Origin: Streptomyces sp. ICC1
Lineage (GTDB): Bacteria > Actinomycetota > Actinomycetes > Streptomycetales > Streptomycetaceae
Length of the DNA: 64,000 nucleotides
Assembly (NCBI RefSeq): GCF_003287935.1
Contig: NZ_CP030287.1
Coordinates: forward strand, 372,001 to 436,000
Reading direction: 5' to 3'
The position numbers and the translations under genes were made by a program. Numbering within the stretch: position 1 is the stretch's first letter; every line of letters begins with the position of its first letter. Shown piece by piece: positions 17,727 through 25,645 of this stretch. The notes under the pieces are model-generated. The model worked only from the letters and a program-made list of their open reading frames with translations. It did no database searches and was not told the DNA's origin.

Positions 17727-18389
17727 ATGACCTCCACCCCGTACACCGTCGCCGACGTCATGACCACCAAGGTCATCGCCGTCACCCCCTCGACCGGCTT
17801 CAAGGACATCGTCACCGCGATGGAGCGGTGGAAGGTGACCGCCCTACCCGTCATCGAGGGCGAGGGTCACGTAGTCGGCGTGGTCTCCGAGGCCGACCTC
17901 CTGCCCAAGGAGGAGTTCCACGAGCACCGCCCGGGCCTGATCGAGCAGATGCGCCGCCTCGGCGACACCGCCAAGGCCGGCTCCACCCGCGCCGAGAACA
18001 TGATGACCACCCCGGCCGTCACGATCCGCCCCGACGCCACTCTCTCTCGGGCCGCCCACCTCATGGCCGACCGCCACATCAAGCGCCTCCCGGTCGTCGA
18101 CGCCGACGGCACCCTCCAGGGCATCGTCAGCCGCGCCGACCTCCTCAAGGTCTTCCTCCGCACCGACTAGGAACTCGCCACCGAGATCCGCCGCACCGTA
18201 GTCGACCGCCTCTTCCCCCTCTCCCACGAAGCCGTCAAGGTCACCGTGACCCAAGGGATCGCCACCCTGACCGGACGGGTCCGCGACGGCGACCTGATCC
18301 CCCTGGCCGAACGCCTCGCCCACTCCGTCGAGGGCATCGTCGACGTCCACTGCCAACTCAAGCACCAGGCTGGCGCCACCAGTTCCTGA
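17727..18389 (+). CDS. CBS-pair protein followed, after an in-frame TAG, by its BON domain
   Basis: ATG 17727 opens a 147-residue protein with two CBS motifs (VADVMTTKVIAVTPSTGFKD ... GVVSEADLLPKEEF; MMTTPAVTIRPDATLSRAA ... IVSRADLLKVFLRTD). A TAG at 18168-18170 stops it, but the same frame continues for 72 codons through a well-preserved BON domain (ELATEIRRTVVDRLFPLS ... VEGIVDVHCQL) to TGA at 18387. In the paralogue at 60812-61483 a sense codon (Gly) occupies the TAG position. So this is either a recent nonsense mutation or a readthrough gene. CBS pairs bind adenosine nucleotides; Hrp1 (Rv2626c) is the DosR-regulon example. Confidence 0.85.
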
Positions 18390-18761
18390 ACCTCCACAGG
18401 ACGGGGTACCGCAACTGGCAGAACGCAGTCGCTGCGATTCCGTGGGGGCTGCTGGAAGGCGCCATCCAAACTGAGGGGCTCCGTGCCGCTGGAGGCGCTG
18501 GCGCTGGCCGGGGTGGTGATCGCCGTGGTGGGCGCACTGCTACCCACTGGGTGGGGCGCAGGAGGGGGCGGCAGCCTTGGAGTCCGTGCCACTGGGCGAC
18601 GTCCGCTCTGTTCGTCCGGTGATTCGTTTCGCCTTTCAGGTCTGCTTCGTGCAGCCTGCTCTGCCGACCGGTAGTCCGCTTGTCCAAGATTTGCCCAAGG
18701 TCGGGCCAAGCTGCGATGGCACGAGCCCAGCCGCTCCTGGGCGCGTCTAGCTTGGTCCGGC
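18390..18761. other. Intergenic region, no recognised gene
   Basis: This 372-bp stretch separates the CBS gene from the carbonic anhydrase gene. A 63-codon frame at 18483-18674 starts with one hydrophobic segment but then has no family features and I do not accept it. No hairpin strong enough to call a terminator and no OsdR-like pair are seen. It marks the change from the redox island to the ArsR-linked region. Confidence 0.5.
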
Positions 18762-19493
18762 ATGACTGTCGATGCTGAGCTTCATGGGTTGGTGGGGCGG
18801 CGGCGGTTCGTTCGGGCCGCGCTGACGGGAGCGGTGGCCGTGGGCGCCGGACTGGTCTCCGGTTCGCCGGCGACGTCGACCGTCACCACCAGGTTGAACG
18901 GCCCGCGGTCCGCCACCCCTGAGTCCGCGCTGGGGGAACTCGCCGCAGGCAACCGGCGCTGGCGGACGTTCCATGAGCGACATCCCGACCGGACGCGGGC
19001 CGTGCGGCAGGCGCTGGCCGCGGGGCAGCATCCCTTCGCCGTGATCCTGGGCTGCGTCGATTCCCGCGTGCCTCCGGAACTGGTCTTCGATCAGGGCCTG
19101 GGCGACCTGCTGACCGTGCGCTCGGCCGGCGAGGTCCTGGACGAAGCGGTCCTCGGGAGCATCGCGTACGGGGTGTTGGAGTTGGCCATCCCGCTGGTCG
19201 TGGTCCTGGGGCACCAGTCGTGCGGGGCCGTCACTGCTGCTGTCCAGGCGGCCGAGAGTGGGGAACGGCTGCCCGGGCACATGCAGTACCTGGCTGATCA
19301 GGTCCGTCCCGCTATCGACCGCACGCTGACGGGGGCCGCCCGTGTCGATGCGGCGATCACTGAGAACGTGCGGCTGGTTCGGTCTCGTCTGGCCGTCGAG
19401 CCCGCCCTGTCTCCGAGGATCGCGGGGAAGGGGCTGGCGGTGGTCGGAGCCCGGTACGAACTCACCAGCCAGCGGGTGCACCGCATCCACTGA
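18762..19493 (+). CDS. Beta-class carbonic anhydrase with Tat-like signal
   Basis: 243 residues. The N terminus has a twin-arginine-type motif and hydrophobic stretch (GRRRFVRAALTGAVAVGAG), suggesting export. The enzyme domain has the zinc ligands Cys98 (ILGCVDSRVPPE, with Asp100 and Arg102) and His151/Cys154 (LGHQSCGAVTAA). It would interconvert CO2 and bicarbonate outside the membrane. ATG 18762 is the first start. The SulP transporter at 22286-24010 is a possible bicarbonate-handling neighbour; that link is inference. An ArsR-type operator lies 45 bp after the stop codon. Confidence 0.9.
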   Translation: MTVDAELHGLVGRRRFVRAALTGAVAVGAGLVSGSPATSTVTTRLNGPRSATPESALGELAAGNRRWRTFHERHPDRTRAVRQALAAGQHPFAVILGCVDSRVPPELVFDQGLGDLLTVRSAGEVLDEAVLGSIAYGVLELAIPLVVVLGHQSCGAVTAAVQAAESGERLPGHMQYLADQVRPAIDRTLTGAARVDAAITENVRLVRSRLAVEPALSPRIAGKGLAVVGARYELTSQRVHRIH

Positions 19494-19537
19494 CCTCCGC
19501 CCGCGACGCGGTTTGCGTCGCACTCGCAGCCGCTAGA

Positions 19538-19555
19538 CTTGCAGAGTTATGCAAT
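19538..19555. promoter_or_regulatory. ATTGCA-type ArsR operator copy 1
   Basis: CTTGCAGAGTTATGCAAT is an inverted repeat of TTGCA with a 6-nt spacer. It lies 37 bp upstream of the small gene at 19592 and resembles the operators at 20924, 24444 and 24720. The region is locally AT-rich in a GC-rich genome, as promoters here tend to be. Confidence 0.5.
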
Positions 19556-19591
19556 TTACTAGTTTCCAATTGGTTGGACGGGGGTTGCGGT

Positions 19592-19768
19592 GTGGCTGGG
19601 TTCGCGGAAGCGGCGCTGGAGCGGGTCCGGGTGGCGCGGGCTCGTCTCGCGGCTGCGCGGGAGGCTGATGATGCCTTCGAAGAGGCGCAGGCCTCGGACG
19701 AGCTGGAGGACGCGCTGCGTGTGGCCCACGATCACGGCGTGGCCACGGGCGACGAGGGCAGCCGGTGA
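19592..19768 (+). CDS. Small acidic helical protein of unknown function
   Basis: 58 residues from GTG 19592 (GGGGTTGCG upstream). The sequence is one long predicted amphipathic helix rich in Ala, Glu, Asp and Arg (AGFAEAALERVRVARARLAA, DDAFEEAQASDELEDALR). Similar short proteins are common in Streptomyces but have no assigned role. It follows an ArsR-type operator by 37 bp, so it may belong to the same regulon as sulP and phnA. Its reading frame ends before the HATPase remnant. Confidence 0.55.
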   Translation: MAGFAEAALERVRVARARLAAAREADDAFEEAQASDELEDALRVAHDHGVATGDEGSR

Positions 19769-19849
19769 GCCCGGCGGCGGCGCCGAGTCGGCCGGTCGCA
19801 CGGTGATGGTCCGCCGTTCGAGCGGGCAGGCGCCGACGCGCAGGCATGC

Positions 19850-20059
19850 GTGGACGGTGCCGCTGGTGCCGGGCTCGGTGCGGTCCGCACGCGAGCGCAC
19901 CGAGCGGTCGCTCGTGCTGTTCGGCCTGGAGAGCAGCAGGGGTTGCGCATCGTGGCCGAACTGGCCCGTACGTACGGCGGCGACGTCCGCGTGGAGCCCG
20001 CGGGCGAGCACGGCAAGGCCATCGTGGTCCGCTTCATCCTGCCGGAAGGAACCCCGTGA
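19850..20059 (+). pseudogene. Probable remnant of a histidine-kinase-type ATPase domain
   Basis: The end of this frame, GLRIVAELARTYGGDVRVEP then KAIVVRFILPEG, resembles the last helix and strands of a GHKL ATPase (G2 box to the C-terminal strands). The N and G1 boxes are absent and the first 30 codons have no family likeness. It overlaps the next frame as GTGA at 20056. The 67 codons from GTG 20056 up to 20257 are unrecognised and may be part of the same decayed region. Confidence 0.4.
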
Positions 20060-20256
20060 TCAGCAGTCACAGACCAGACGCCCAGCTGTATCGGATCACC
20101 TATCCCGGCAACGTCGGCGATGCCGATGCCCGTACCGTCGAGGCGGGTGAGGTCGCGGGCATCGTCGAGGAGGCCGGGCAGTACGGCAGGCAGGTCCTCG
20201 TGCGCCCGTACGCGCACCCGCAGGATGCCCTGGACACCGGGGAACGGAGAGGACTC

Positions 20257-20415
20257 GTGATCGACGGCAAACCCGAGGAGAGCGCGGCGGCGAAGCACGA
20301 GAGGTGGCTGGCGAAGGGTGTCGCCCTGCGTGCCTTCTTCTATATCGCCGGCACGCACCTGTTCGCCGGGTTCGTGTGGCTGCTGTTCTTCCTGGGCCAG
20401 CACGCACAGAAGTAG
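20257..20415 (+). CDS. DUF6126-like small membrane protein
   Basis: 52 residues from GTG 20257, with GGAGAGG 4 nt upstream. A charged N terminus (EESAAAKHERWLAKGVALR) precedes one transmembrane helix (FFYIAGTHLFAGFVWLLFFL) and a short tail. It looks like DUF6126-type streptomycete mini-proteins, which usually follow XRE regulator genes; no such regulator is intact here. The open frame extends upstream to GTG 20056, giving a possible 119-residue form, but the ribosome site favours the short start. A strong hairpin follows directly. Confidence 0.6.
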   Translation: MIDGKPEESAAAKHERWLAKGVALRAFFYIAGTHLFAGFVWLLFFLGQHAQK

Positions 20416-20418
20416 GAA

Positions 20419-20475
20419 GCGGCCGTCTCCCGGTGTCAGAAGCGCGATGAACCCCGCGCTACGGGAGACGGCCGC
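20419..20475. terminator. Hairpin between DUF6126 gene and arsR1
   Basis: GCGGCCGTCTCCCG (20419-20432) pairs perfectly with CGGGAGACGGCCGC (20462-20475); the 29-nt loop holds a small inner hairpin (AGCGC/GCGCT). It sits between two convergent genes and can serve both. No U-tract is present, which is usual in Streptomyces. Confidence 0.75.
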
Positions 20476-20491
20476 CGTTCATGGCCCCGTG

Positions 20492-20827
20492 CTATCGGGG
20501 GCTGTTGGCGCGAAGGTCGGCGAGCAGTTCGGCCTGACCTTGAAGGACACCGGAGAGGATGCTGCGAGCAACTCGCAGCAGCTCTACGACCTCGTCGCTG
20601 GTGAGCCGGTAGTACACGTTCGCGCCTTCGCGGCGGGTGATCACCAGGTTGGCCTTGCGTAGGACCGCGAGCTGTTGGGACAGGCTCGCGGCTTCGACGC
20701 CGACCTCGGGCAGCAGCTCGGCGACCGCGTGCTCACGCACACTGAGCAGCTCCAGAACGCGGATGCGGACCGGGTGGCCCAGTGTTTTGAAGAACTCCGC
20801 CTTGAGCTGGTACAGCGGTGCGCTCAC
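20492..20827 (-). CDS. ArsR-family transcriptional repressor 1
   Basis: 111 residues from GTG 20827; the frame is open further upstream but family likeness starts at SAPLYQLKAEFFKTLGHPVR. The winged helix-turn-helix is VGVEAASLSQQLAVLRKANL followed by a beta wing (ITRREGANVYYRLT). There is no CxC metal site in the recognition helix, so the effector is not predictable. It is a paralogue of ArsR2 at 24007-24348. An imperfect ATTGCA operator at 20924-20941 about 100 bp upstream suggests autoregulation. Confidence 0.85.
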   Translation of the reverse strand: MSAPLYQLKAEFFKTLGHPVRIRVLELLSVREHAVAELLPEVGVEAASLSQQLAVLRKANLVITRREGANVYYRLTSDEVVELLRVARSILSGVLQGQAELLADLRANSPR

Positions 20828-20923
20828 TTGGGTACCCCTGCCTCGACTGCCCATCGCATCCACCCAGAACCGTTTCGCCGTAGGGGGCGTCCTTTCGCCC
20901 CTACACACCTTGTGACCTCCACA

Positions 20924-20941
20924 ATTGCAGATCAGCGCAAC
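20924..20941. promoter_or_regulatory. ATTGCA-type ArsR operator copy 2 (imperfect)
   Basis: ATTGCAGATCAGCGCAAC keeps the left half-site and four of six bases of the right half-site. It lies upstream of arsR1, whose start is at 20827 on the minus strand. It is the weakest of the four copies. Confidence 0.4.
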
Positions 20942-21001
20942 TCCTGGCGCAGGGCGGCCTGTCTTTGTGACGTTCGCCCCCCCCGCGGAGGGCTTTCGTC
21001 G

Positions 21002-21427
21002 TCAGCCCTTCGTGACGAACGCGGTCCCCGTGGAGCAGGCCCCCTCGGCCGGCCACTGGTCGCTGCTCCATTGGCGCTGCTCGTCGCCCACCGCGTGGTG
21101 GGCGGCCAGCGCGGAGGGCAGGTCGCAGTGGACGGGGATCGGCGGGCAGGAGCCGTCGGGGACGAGGGAGCCGTCCGCGGGGATCGAGGCGAGTTCCAGG
21201 GGCCGCCCCTCCTCGGCGAGCCGGCGGGCCGCCTGGGCGACGGCGAGTTGTCCGCCCACCGACCAGCCGAGCAGTCCGCTCAGGTCGAGGACGACCGGTC
21301 CGGTGCCGCGGGCCAGGACCCACCCGATCGCGCCGGTGAAGCGCGCGATCGCATCCGAGCCGAGGTGTCCGGCCAGGGACAGGACCCCCAGGCCGGGGTG
21401 GGTGGTGTAGCGCCACTCGATCGTCAT
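21002..21427 (-). CDS. STAS-domain (anti-sigma factor antagonist-like) protein
   Basis: 141 residues. The STAS fold is visible as GLGVLSLAGHLGSDAIARFT, GPVVLDLSGLLGWSVGGQLA and AQAARRLAEEGRPLELAS, with a 45-residue extension after it. In canonical antagonists a Ser in the DLS-x-(L/V)-x-(F/Y)-(M/I)-DS segment is phosphorylated; here the segment reads DLSGLLGWSVGG, with a Ser two residues after Trp. ATG 21427 has GAGGAA 8 nt upstream; ATG 21433 is also possible. It is the last gene of the arsR2 operon, 11 bp after the RsbW-like kinase, its likely partner. Confidence 0.75.
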   Translation of the reverse strand: MTIEWRYTTHPGLGVLSLAGHLGSDAIARFTGAIGWVLARGTGPVVLDLSGLLGWSVGGQLAVAQAARRLAEEGRPLELASIPADGSLVPDGSCPPIPVHCDLPSALAAHHAVGDEQRQWSSDQWPAEGACSTGTAFVTKG

Positions 21428-21444
21428 CGTCATTTCCTCAGGTC

Positions 21445-21870
21445 TCACAGGGGAAGGGTGATCCAGATGCTCTTGCCGCGCCCGTCCGCATCCGGCCGGA
21501 GCACTGCGGTCCCGCCAAGCTCCATCGTCATCTCGACGACGGTGGCCAGCCCGCTGCCCGGAGCCGTGGCCAGCGCCCCGAAGAGGGCCGGCTGATACGG
21601 GTGACGGTCGTGGACGGCGAACGCGAACGCACCCGCCCCGTGTGCGAAGGTCACGGTGATCGTCGGCGACAGTACGGCGGCGTGGCGGACGCTGTTGGTG
21701 ACCAGCTCGGCCAGGATCAGCAGCCCCGGCCCGACGCTCGGATGCCGCAGGCCCGCACCGCACTCGACCAGCACCAGTTCGGCCGTCTCCCGGGCGATAC
21801 GTACGGCCGAGCCCGTGGCGGGCACGTTCAGCACGTGCCGGTAGGGCATCGTCCGGACCTCGACGCTCAC
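21445..21870 (-). CDS. RsbW-like anti-sigma/serine kinase (GHKL ATPase)
   Basis: 141 residues starting at GTG 21870, which overlaps the stop of the flavin protein gene (GTGA). GHKL features are the N box LLILAELVTNSVRHAAV, the G1-like region FAVHDRHPYQPALF, and G2 with GSGLATVVEMTMELGG. Such proteins bind a sigma factor or phosphorylate a STAS antagonist. The STAS gene directly downstream supports a partner-switch pair. No sigma-factor gene is in the window. Confidence 0.8.
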   Translation of the reverse strand: MSVEVRTMPYRHVLNVPATGSAVRIARETAELVLVECGAGLRHPSVGPGLLILAELVTNSVRHAAVLSPTITVTFAHGAGAFAFAVHDRHPYQPALFGALATAPGSGLATVVEMTMELGGTAVLRPDADGRGKSIWITLPL

Positions 21871-22289
21871 CGCCCGGCCCCCTGAACGGGGCGGGCGAGA
21901 CGGAACCCCGACACCTGCTGCGGGTGGATGCGCAGCAGCGTGTCGTGCGGGCCGTGGGCCCAGCCGGACAGCGTCCGCCGGTAGTGCGCGGCCTCGTCCG
22001 GGTCCGTGATGATGTCGGCGGGGCCGTGGGCCGTCACCGTCCATCCGGTGCCGGTCGGGGTGCGGATCTCGTCCGCGTGATAGGTCAGCACCGCCCTGCC
22101 GGGGATCGCCGCGGCCTGCACGGGCGTGCGGACGATCAGGCGCCCGTACTCCAGGACGTGGGTGGCCGGGCGGACGAGAGCGTGCTCGCGCTGGACGTAG
22201 ACCAGGCGTCCTTGGGCAGAGCCTTCGAGGAGCCACAGGGCCTCGGTGCCGGAGACATCGATCATGAGGCGTTCGCCGGGGACGGTCAT
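21867..22289 (-). CDS. Pyridoxamine 5'-phosphate oxidase-fold flavin protein
   Basis: 140 residues with the flavin/F420-binding split barrel: EALWLLEGSAQGRLVYVQRE, HVLEYGRLIVRTPVQAAAIP, RAVLTYHADEIRTPTGTGW. ATG 22289 overlaps the SulP stop (ATGA) and its stop overlaps the next start (GTGA), so it is translationally coupled on both sides. The substrate is unknown. A similar domain is fused to an XRE HTH at 13785-14471. Confidence 0.8.
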   Translation of the reverse strand: MTVPGERLMIDVSGTEALWLLEGSAQGRLVYVQREHALVRPATHVLEYGRLIVRTPVQAAAIPGRAVLTYHADEIRTPTGTGWTVTAHGPADIITDPDEAAHYRRTLSGWAHGPHDTLLRIHPQQVSGFRLARPVQGAGR

Positions 22290-24010
22290 CGTGCGGCCTT
22301 CCGGATACGGTGCGGATGGTGCTTGAGAGGCAGCAGCCCTGCCTGTTCCAGATGTTTGCGGGCTCCGGCGATCGCCTCGGGCGTGGTGGCGTACTCCCGG
22401 CCCGCGTGCCGCAGCAGGTCGAGTGCACCGACGGCCTCGAGTGCCTGGCGCTGACCGGGCCGGATGCCGGACGTCATGACGGCGATGCCACGCCGGGTCA
22501 GCTTCTGGACCGCGTCCTTCAGCACGAGTGCGCCGGTGGCGTCCATCGTGGTGACGCGGGACATGCGCAGGATCACCACCTTCACGTCGGAGACCTCCGA
22601 CAGCTCCAGCAGGAAGCGGTGCGCGCCGGCGAAGAAGACGGGCCCGTCGATGCGGTAGGCGACGATGTGCTCGGCCAGCAGCGCGTGCTCCTCGTCGCTG
22701 TGTTCGCCGGGCAGGTCCGGGCGGAAATCCACCTGGTCCATCCGCGCCTGGTTCGCGACCGCCTTCAGGGCGAGTGCCCCGGCCACGACGAGGCCGATGA
22801 TCACCGCGTAGACGAGATCGAGGACCAAGGTGGCGGCCGCCGTCAGTACCAGCACGACGGCGTCCGAGCGGGTCGCCTTCACCATCGCCCGGAGCGAGCC
22901 GACCTCGACCATCCGGATCGCGGTCGCCAGCAGCACCCCCGCCAGGGCGGCGAGCGGGATCTTGGAGACCAGGGGTGCGGCAGCGAACACGATCACCGCG
23001 AGCACGGCGGCATGCGTCAGGGCGGCGAGCCGGGAGGAGGCGCCGGTGCGGACGTTGACCGCCGTACGGGCTATCGCCGCGGTGGCCGGTACGCCGCCGA
23101 ACAGCGGGGCGGCAAGGTTCGCGATGCCCTGCCCGAACAGCTCCTTGTCCGGGTCGTGCTTCTGCCCCACCGTCATCCCGTCCGCGACCGTCGCCGACAG
23201 CAGCGACTCCAGCGCGGCCAGCGCGGCCACCGCGATCGCGGGTGCGAGAAGCGACCCCAGCGTGGACGGGTCGAGGAAGGCCAGGGAGGGCGCGGGCAGC
23301 CCGGACGGCAGCTTGCCGATGGGGGCCGCCGCGTCCAGACGGAAGACCTGCGCGATCACGGTCGCGGCGATGACCGCCACGATGGAGAACGGGACGGTGG
23401 GCCGCCAGCGGGCGCCGAGCATCATCACGGTCGCGACGCCGAGTGAGAGCGCGATGGCCGTCCAGTTCGGGGCGTGCGCGAACTCGACGACGGCCCGCCA
23501 GGCGACGGCGAGGACCTTCTCGCCGTCCGGCTTGGGCACCCCGAGCGCGCTCGGTATCTGCTGAAGTCCGATCACGCAGGCGATTCCGAGGGTGAAGCCC
23601 TCGACGACCGGCGCCGGCACGTAGCGCATGTACTGCCCGGCCTTCATCAGCGCCAAGGCGATCAGGAGGACACCGGCCATCAGCCCGACGGTCAGCACCC
23701 CGCCGGGCCCGTACTGGGCGACGATCGGCACCAGAACCACCGTCATCGCACCCGTGGGCCCCGACACCTGAAGGTTGGACCCGCCGAACAGTGCGGCGAG
23801 CGCGCCCGCGACCACGGCGGTGGCAAGCCCGGCCTCGGCGCCGAGCCCGGAGGAGACCCCGAAGCCGAGCGCGAGCGGCAGAGCGACGATCGCGACGGTG
23901 AGACCGGCCAGGAGATTCCCGCGGGGGTTTCGGCGCATCACCGCGAAGTCGCCCCGGGTCGGCATCAAGGAGCGGACCCGGTCGAGTCCGGTGGTCAGCA
24001 CGGTATTCAC
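22286..24010 (-). CDS. SulP-family anion transporter
   Basis: A complete 574-residue protein of the inner membrane. The transport domain (about residues 30-420) has the family motifs LAGLTVAIVALPLALGFGVS and LFGGSNLQVSGPTGAMTVVL, with many hydrophobic helices; the C-terminal STAS domain (about 440-550) reads YRIDGPVFFAGAHRFLLELS and VTTMDATGALVLKDAV. It could carry sulfate or bicarbonate; the carbonic anhydrase 3 kb away makes bicarbonate worth testing. GTG 24010 overlaps the arsR2 stop. It is the second gene of the arsR2-sulP-flavin-rsbW-STAS operon. Confidence 0.9.
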   Translation of the reverse strand: MNTVLTTGLDRVRSLMPTRGDFAVMRRNPRGNLLAGLTVAIVALPLALGFGVSSGLGAEAGLATAVVAGALAALFGGSNLQVSGPTGAMTVVLVPIVAQYGPGGVLTVGLMAGVLLIALALMKAGQYMRYVPAPVVEGFTLGIACVIGLQQIPSALGVPKPDGEKVLAVAWRAVVEFAHAPNWTAIALSLGVATVMMLGARWRPTVPFSIVAVIAATVIAQVFRLDAAAPIGKLPSGLPAPSLAFLDPSTLGSLLAPAIAVAALAALESLLSATVADGMTVGQKHDPDKELFGQGIANLAAPLFGGVPATAAIARTAVNVRTGASSRLAALTHAAVLAVIVFAAAPLVSKIPLAALAGVLLATAIRMVEVGSLRAMVKATRSDAVVLVLTAAATLVLDLVYAVIIGLVVAGALALKAVANQARMDQVDFRPDLPGEHSDEEHALLAEHIVAYRIDGPVFFAGAHRFLLELSEVSDVKVVILRMSRVTTMDATGALVLKDAVQKLTRRGIAVMTSGIRPGQRQALEAVGALDLLRHAGREYATTPEAIAGARKHLEQAGLLPLKHHPHRIRKAAR

Positions 24011-24348
24011 TGTGCGGGGACCTCGGACTCGCGCAGCTCCTCCAGGAGCTCACTCTGTCCGGTCAGCACCTCGGTCAGAATCCGCCGGGCCGCCCGCATC
24101 AGCTGCGCGACGTCCCCGCCCGCGAGCTCGTAGACCACCGTCGAGCCGTCACGGACCGAGGTCACGATTCCCGAGCGGCGCAGCACCGCGAGTTGCTGGG
24201 ACAACGCCGAGGGCTCGACCTCGATCGAGGCCAGGATGTCCCGTACCGGCATCGGCCCGTCCTGCAACAGCTCCAGGACCCTTATCCGTACGGGGTGCCC
24301 GAGCATGCGGAAGAAGTCGGCCTTGGCCTGATACAGGGGAACAGGCAT
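24007..24348 (-). CDS. ArsR-family transcriptional repressor 2, head of the sulP operon
   Basis: 113 residues: PLYQAKADFFRMLGHPVRIR, the HTH IEVEPSALSQQLAVLRRSG, the wing VTSVRDGSTVVYEL and a C-terminal helix (ARRILTEVLTGQSELLEEL). Closely similar to ArsR1. It lacks cysteines in the recognition helix, so a non-metal or unusual ligand is possible. Its stop overlaps the sulP start (GTGA). A perfect ATTGCA-N6-TGCAAT operator lies about 95 bp upstream, fitting autorepression of the operon. Confidence 0.88.
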   Translation of the reverse strand: MPVPLYQAKADFFRMLGHPVRIRVLELLQDGPMPVRDILASIEVEPSALSQQLAVLRRSGIVTSVRDGSTVVYELAGGDVAQLMRAARRILTEVLTGQSELLEELRESEVPAQ

Positions 24349-24443
24349 GGTCTCGCATCCTTCTCATCGCCCCGGGCGCCGGGGAAGTGGCTGGTGCTGT
24401 GCCCGTGGCTACCTACGGGCGCAGCCAGCACAGCATCTACGAA

Positions 24444-24461
24444 ATTGCATAACTTTGCAAT
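24444..24461. promoter_or_regulatory. ATTGCA-type ArsR operator copy 3, upstream of arsR2-sulP
   Basis: ATTGCATAACTTTGCAAT is a perfect inverted repeat of ATTGCA with a 6-nt spacer, about 95 bp upstream of the arsR2 start. It is the best-conserved copy together with 24720-24737. Confidence 0.65.
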
Positions 24462-24511
24462 TCGTGGATTCTGCGGCTGTTCCCATGTCGAAGGCTGTAA
24501 CGTCACGGCGT

Positions 24512-24543
24512 GGGCCCCGCCGCATCCCCCGTCGGCGGGGCCC
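24512..24543. terminator. GC-rich hairpin in the arsR2/phnA spacer
   Basis: GGGCCCCGCCG (24512-24522) pairs perfectly with CGGCGGGGCCC (24533-24543) over a 10-nt loop. It lies between two operator-bearing divergent promoters, in the 462-bp spacer 24349-24810. It may insulate them; no gene is recognised in this spacer. Confidence 0.5.
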
Positions 24544-24719
24544 CTCCGGCGGGTTCCGTGCCGGCGTCGGTCGCCCTGGAGTGGATCCGTGGCCTGGGCG
24601 TGGAATGTTTCCCCGGTCGTGCCGGGGAGCGCGGCCGTTGCCTGATGATGTGGTGGAACGAGCACCTGCGCCCTCCGATCCTCCAGCGCTCGCGTGCCAG
24701 CGCCTTGAGGACGTAAGGA

Positions 24720-24737
24720 ATTGCAGAAGTTTGCAAT
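24720..24737. promoter_or_regulatory. ATTGCA-type ArsR operator copy 4, upstream of phnA
   Basis: ATTGCAGAAGTTTGCAAT is a perfect inverted repeat identical in arms to copy 3. It is followed by an AT-rich ATTAGGATATCC that could be the -10 region, and lies 73 bp before the phnA start. Repressor binding here would block the promoter. Confidence 0.65.
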
Positions 24738-24810
24738 TAGGATATCCTCGGCTCACCATGGCGCGGGTGCCTCGAGCCCCGCGTGTACGTACCGAGCTAG
24801 GACAGAACAG

Positions 24811-25170
24811 ATGACGGCGAGTCTGCCCCCGTGCCCGAAGTGCTCCAGCGAGTACACCTACGAGATGAACGCGCTGATGGTCTGCCCGGAGTGCGCCCAC
24901 GAGTGGGTTCCCGCTGCGACCGGGACGGATGACGAGAGCGCCTCGGGCGAGCGGGTGATCAAGGATGCCGTCGGGAACGCGCTGAGCGACGGTGACACCG
25001 TGACCGTCGTCAAGGCCCTCAAGGTCAAGGGCAGTCCGTCGGGGATCAAGGCGGGCACCAAGGTGCGCAACATCCGTCTGGTCGACGGGGTCGACGGCCA
25101 CGACATCGACTGCAAGATCGACGGATTCGGTGCCATGCAGCTCAAGTCGAGCGTGGTCAAGAAGGCCTGA
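24811..25170 (+). CDS. phnA: PhnA/YjdM zinc-ribbon protein
   Basis: A complete 119-residue protein. The N-terminal zinc ribbon has [20 protein letters not shown] (four Cys) and the C-terminal SH3-like domain has [36 protein letters not shown] and [17 protein letters not shown]. Despite the name, E. coli PhnA is not required for phosphonate use; the cellular role is uncertain. ATG 24811 has AGGACAG upstream. An ArsR operator covers its promoter, linking it to the sulP operon. A bidirectional hairpin follows. Confidence 0.9.
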   Translation: MTASLPPCPKCSSEYTYEMNALMVCPECAHEWVPAATGTDDESASGERVIKDAVGNALSDGDTVTVVKALKVKGSPSGIKAGTKVRNIRLVDGVDGHDIDCKIDGFGAMQLKSSVVKKA

Positions 25171-25301
25171 CCTGGCTCCCGGTTTTGGAGAGCCTGGGCA
25201 ACGTTTCGGGTGCACTCTCGTAGGCAGAGGCTCTCGGCGGCCGGCGGCTCCTGTCGCGCTCCTCCAGCAGTCTTGGGCGCGAACCGGTGCACGAAATGGC
25301 G

Positions 25302-25336
25302 AGACGGCCTGACCCGCCCGTGCGGTCAGGCCGTCT
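25302..25336. terminator. Bidirectional terminator between phnA and cstR
   Basis: AGACGGCCTGACC (25302-25314) pairs perfectly with GGTCAGGCCGTCT (25324-25336) with a 9-nt loop. It separates the convergent phnA and cstR genes. Confidence 0.8.
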
Positions 25337-25348
25337 TCCGCATGGCCC

Positions 25349-25645
<297 letters not shown>

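Noticed and set aside
18483..18674. A 63-codon plus-strand frame with a hydrophobic start.
   Set aside because: After 20 residues the composition is not protein-like and no start signal is present.
24510..24716. A 68-codon plus-strand frame between arsR2 and phnA.
   Set aside because: It runs through a perfect terminator-like hairpin and has no family likeness or ribosome site.
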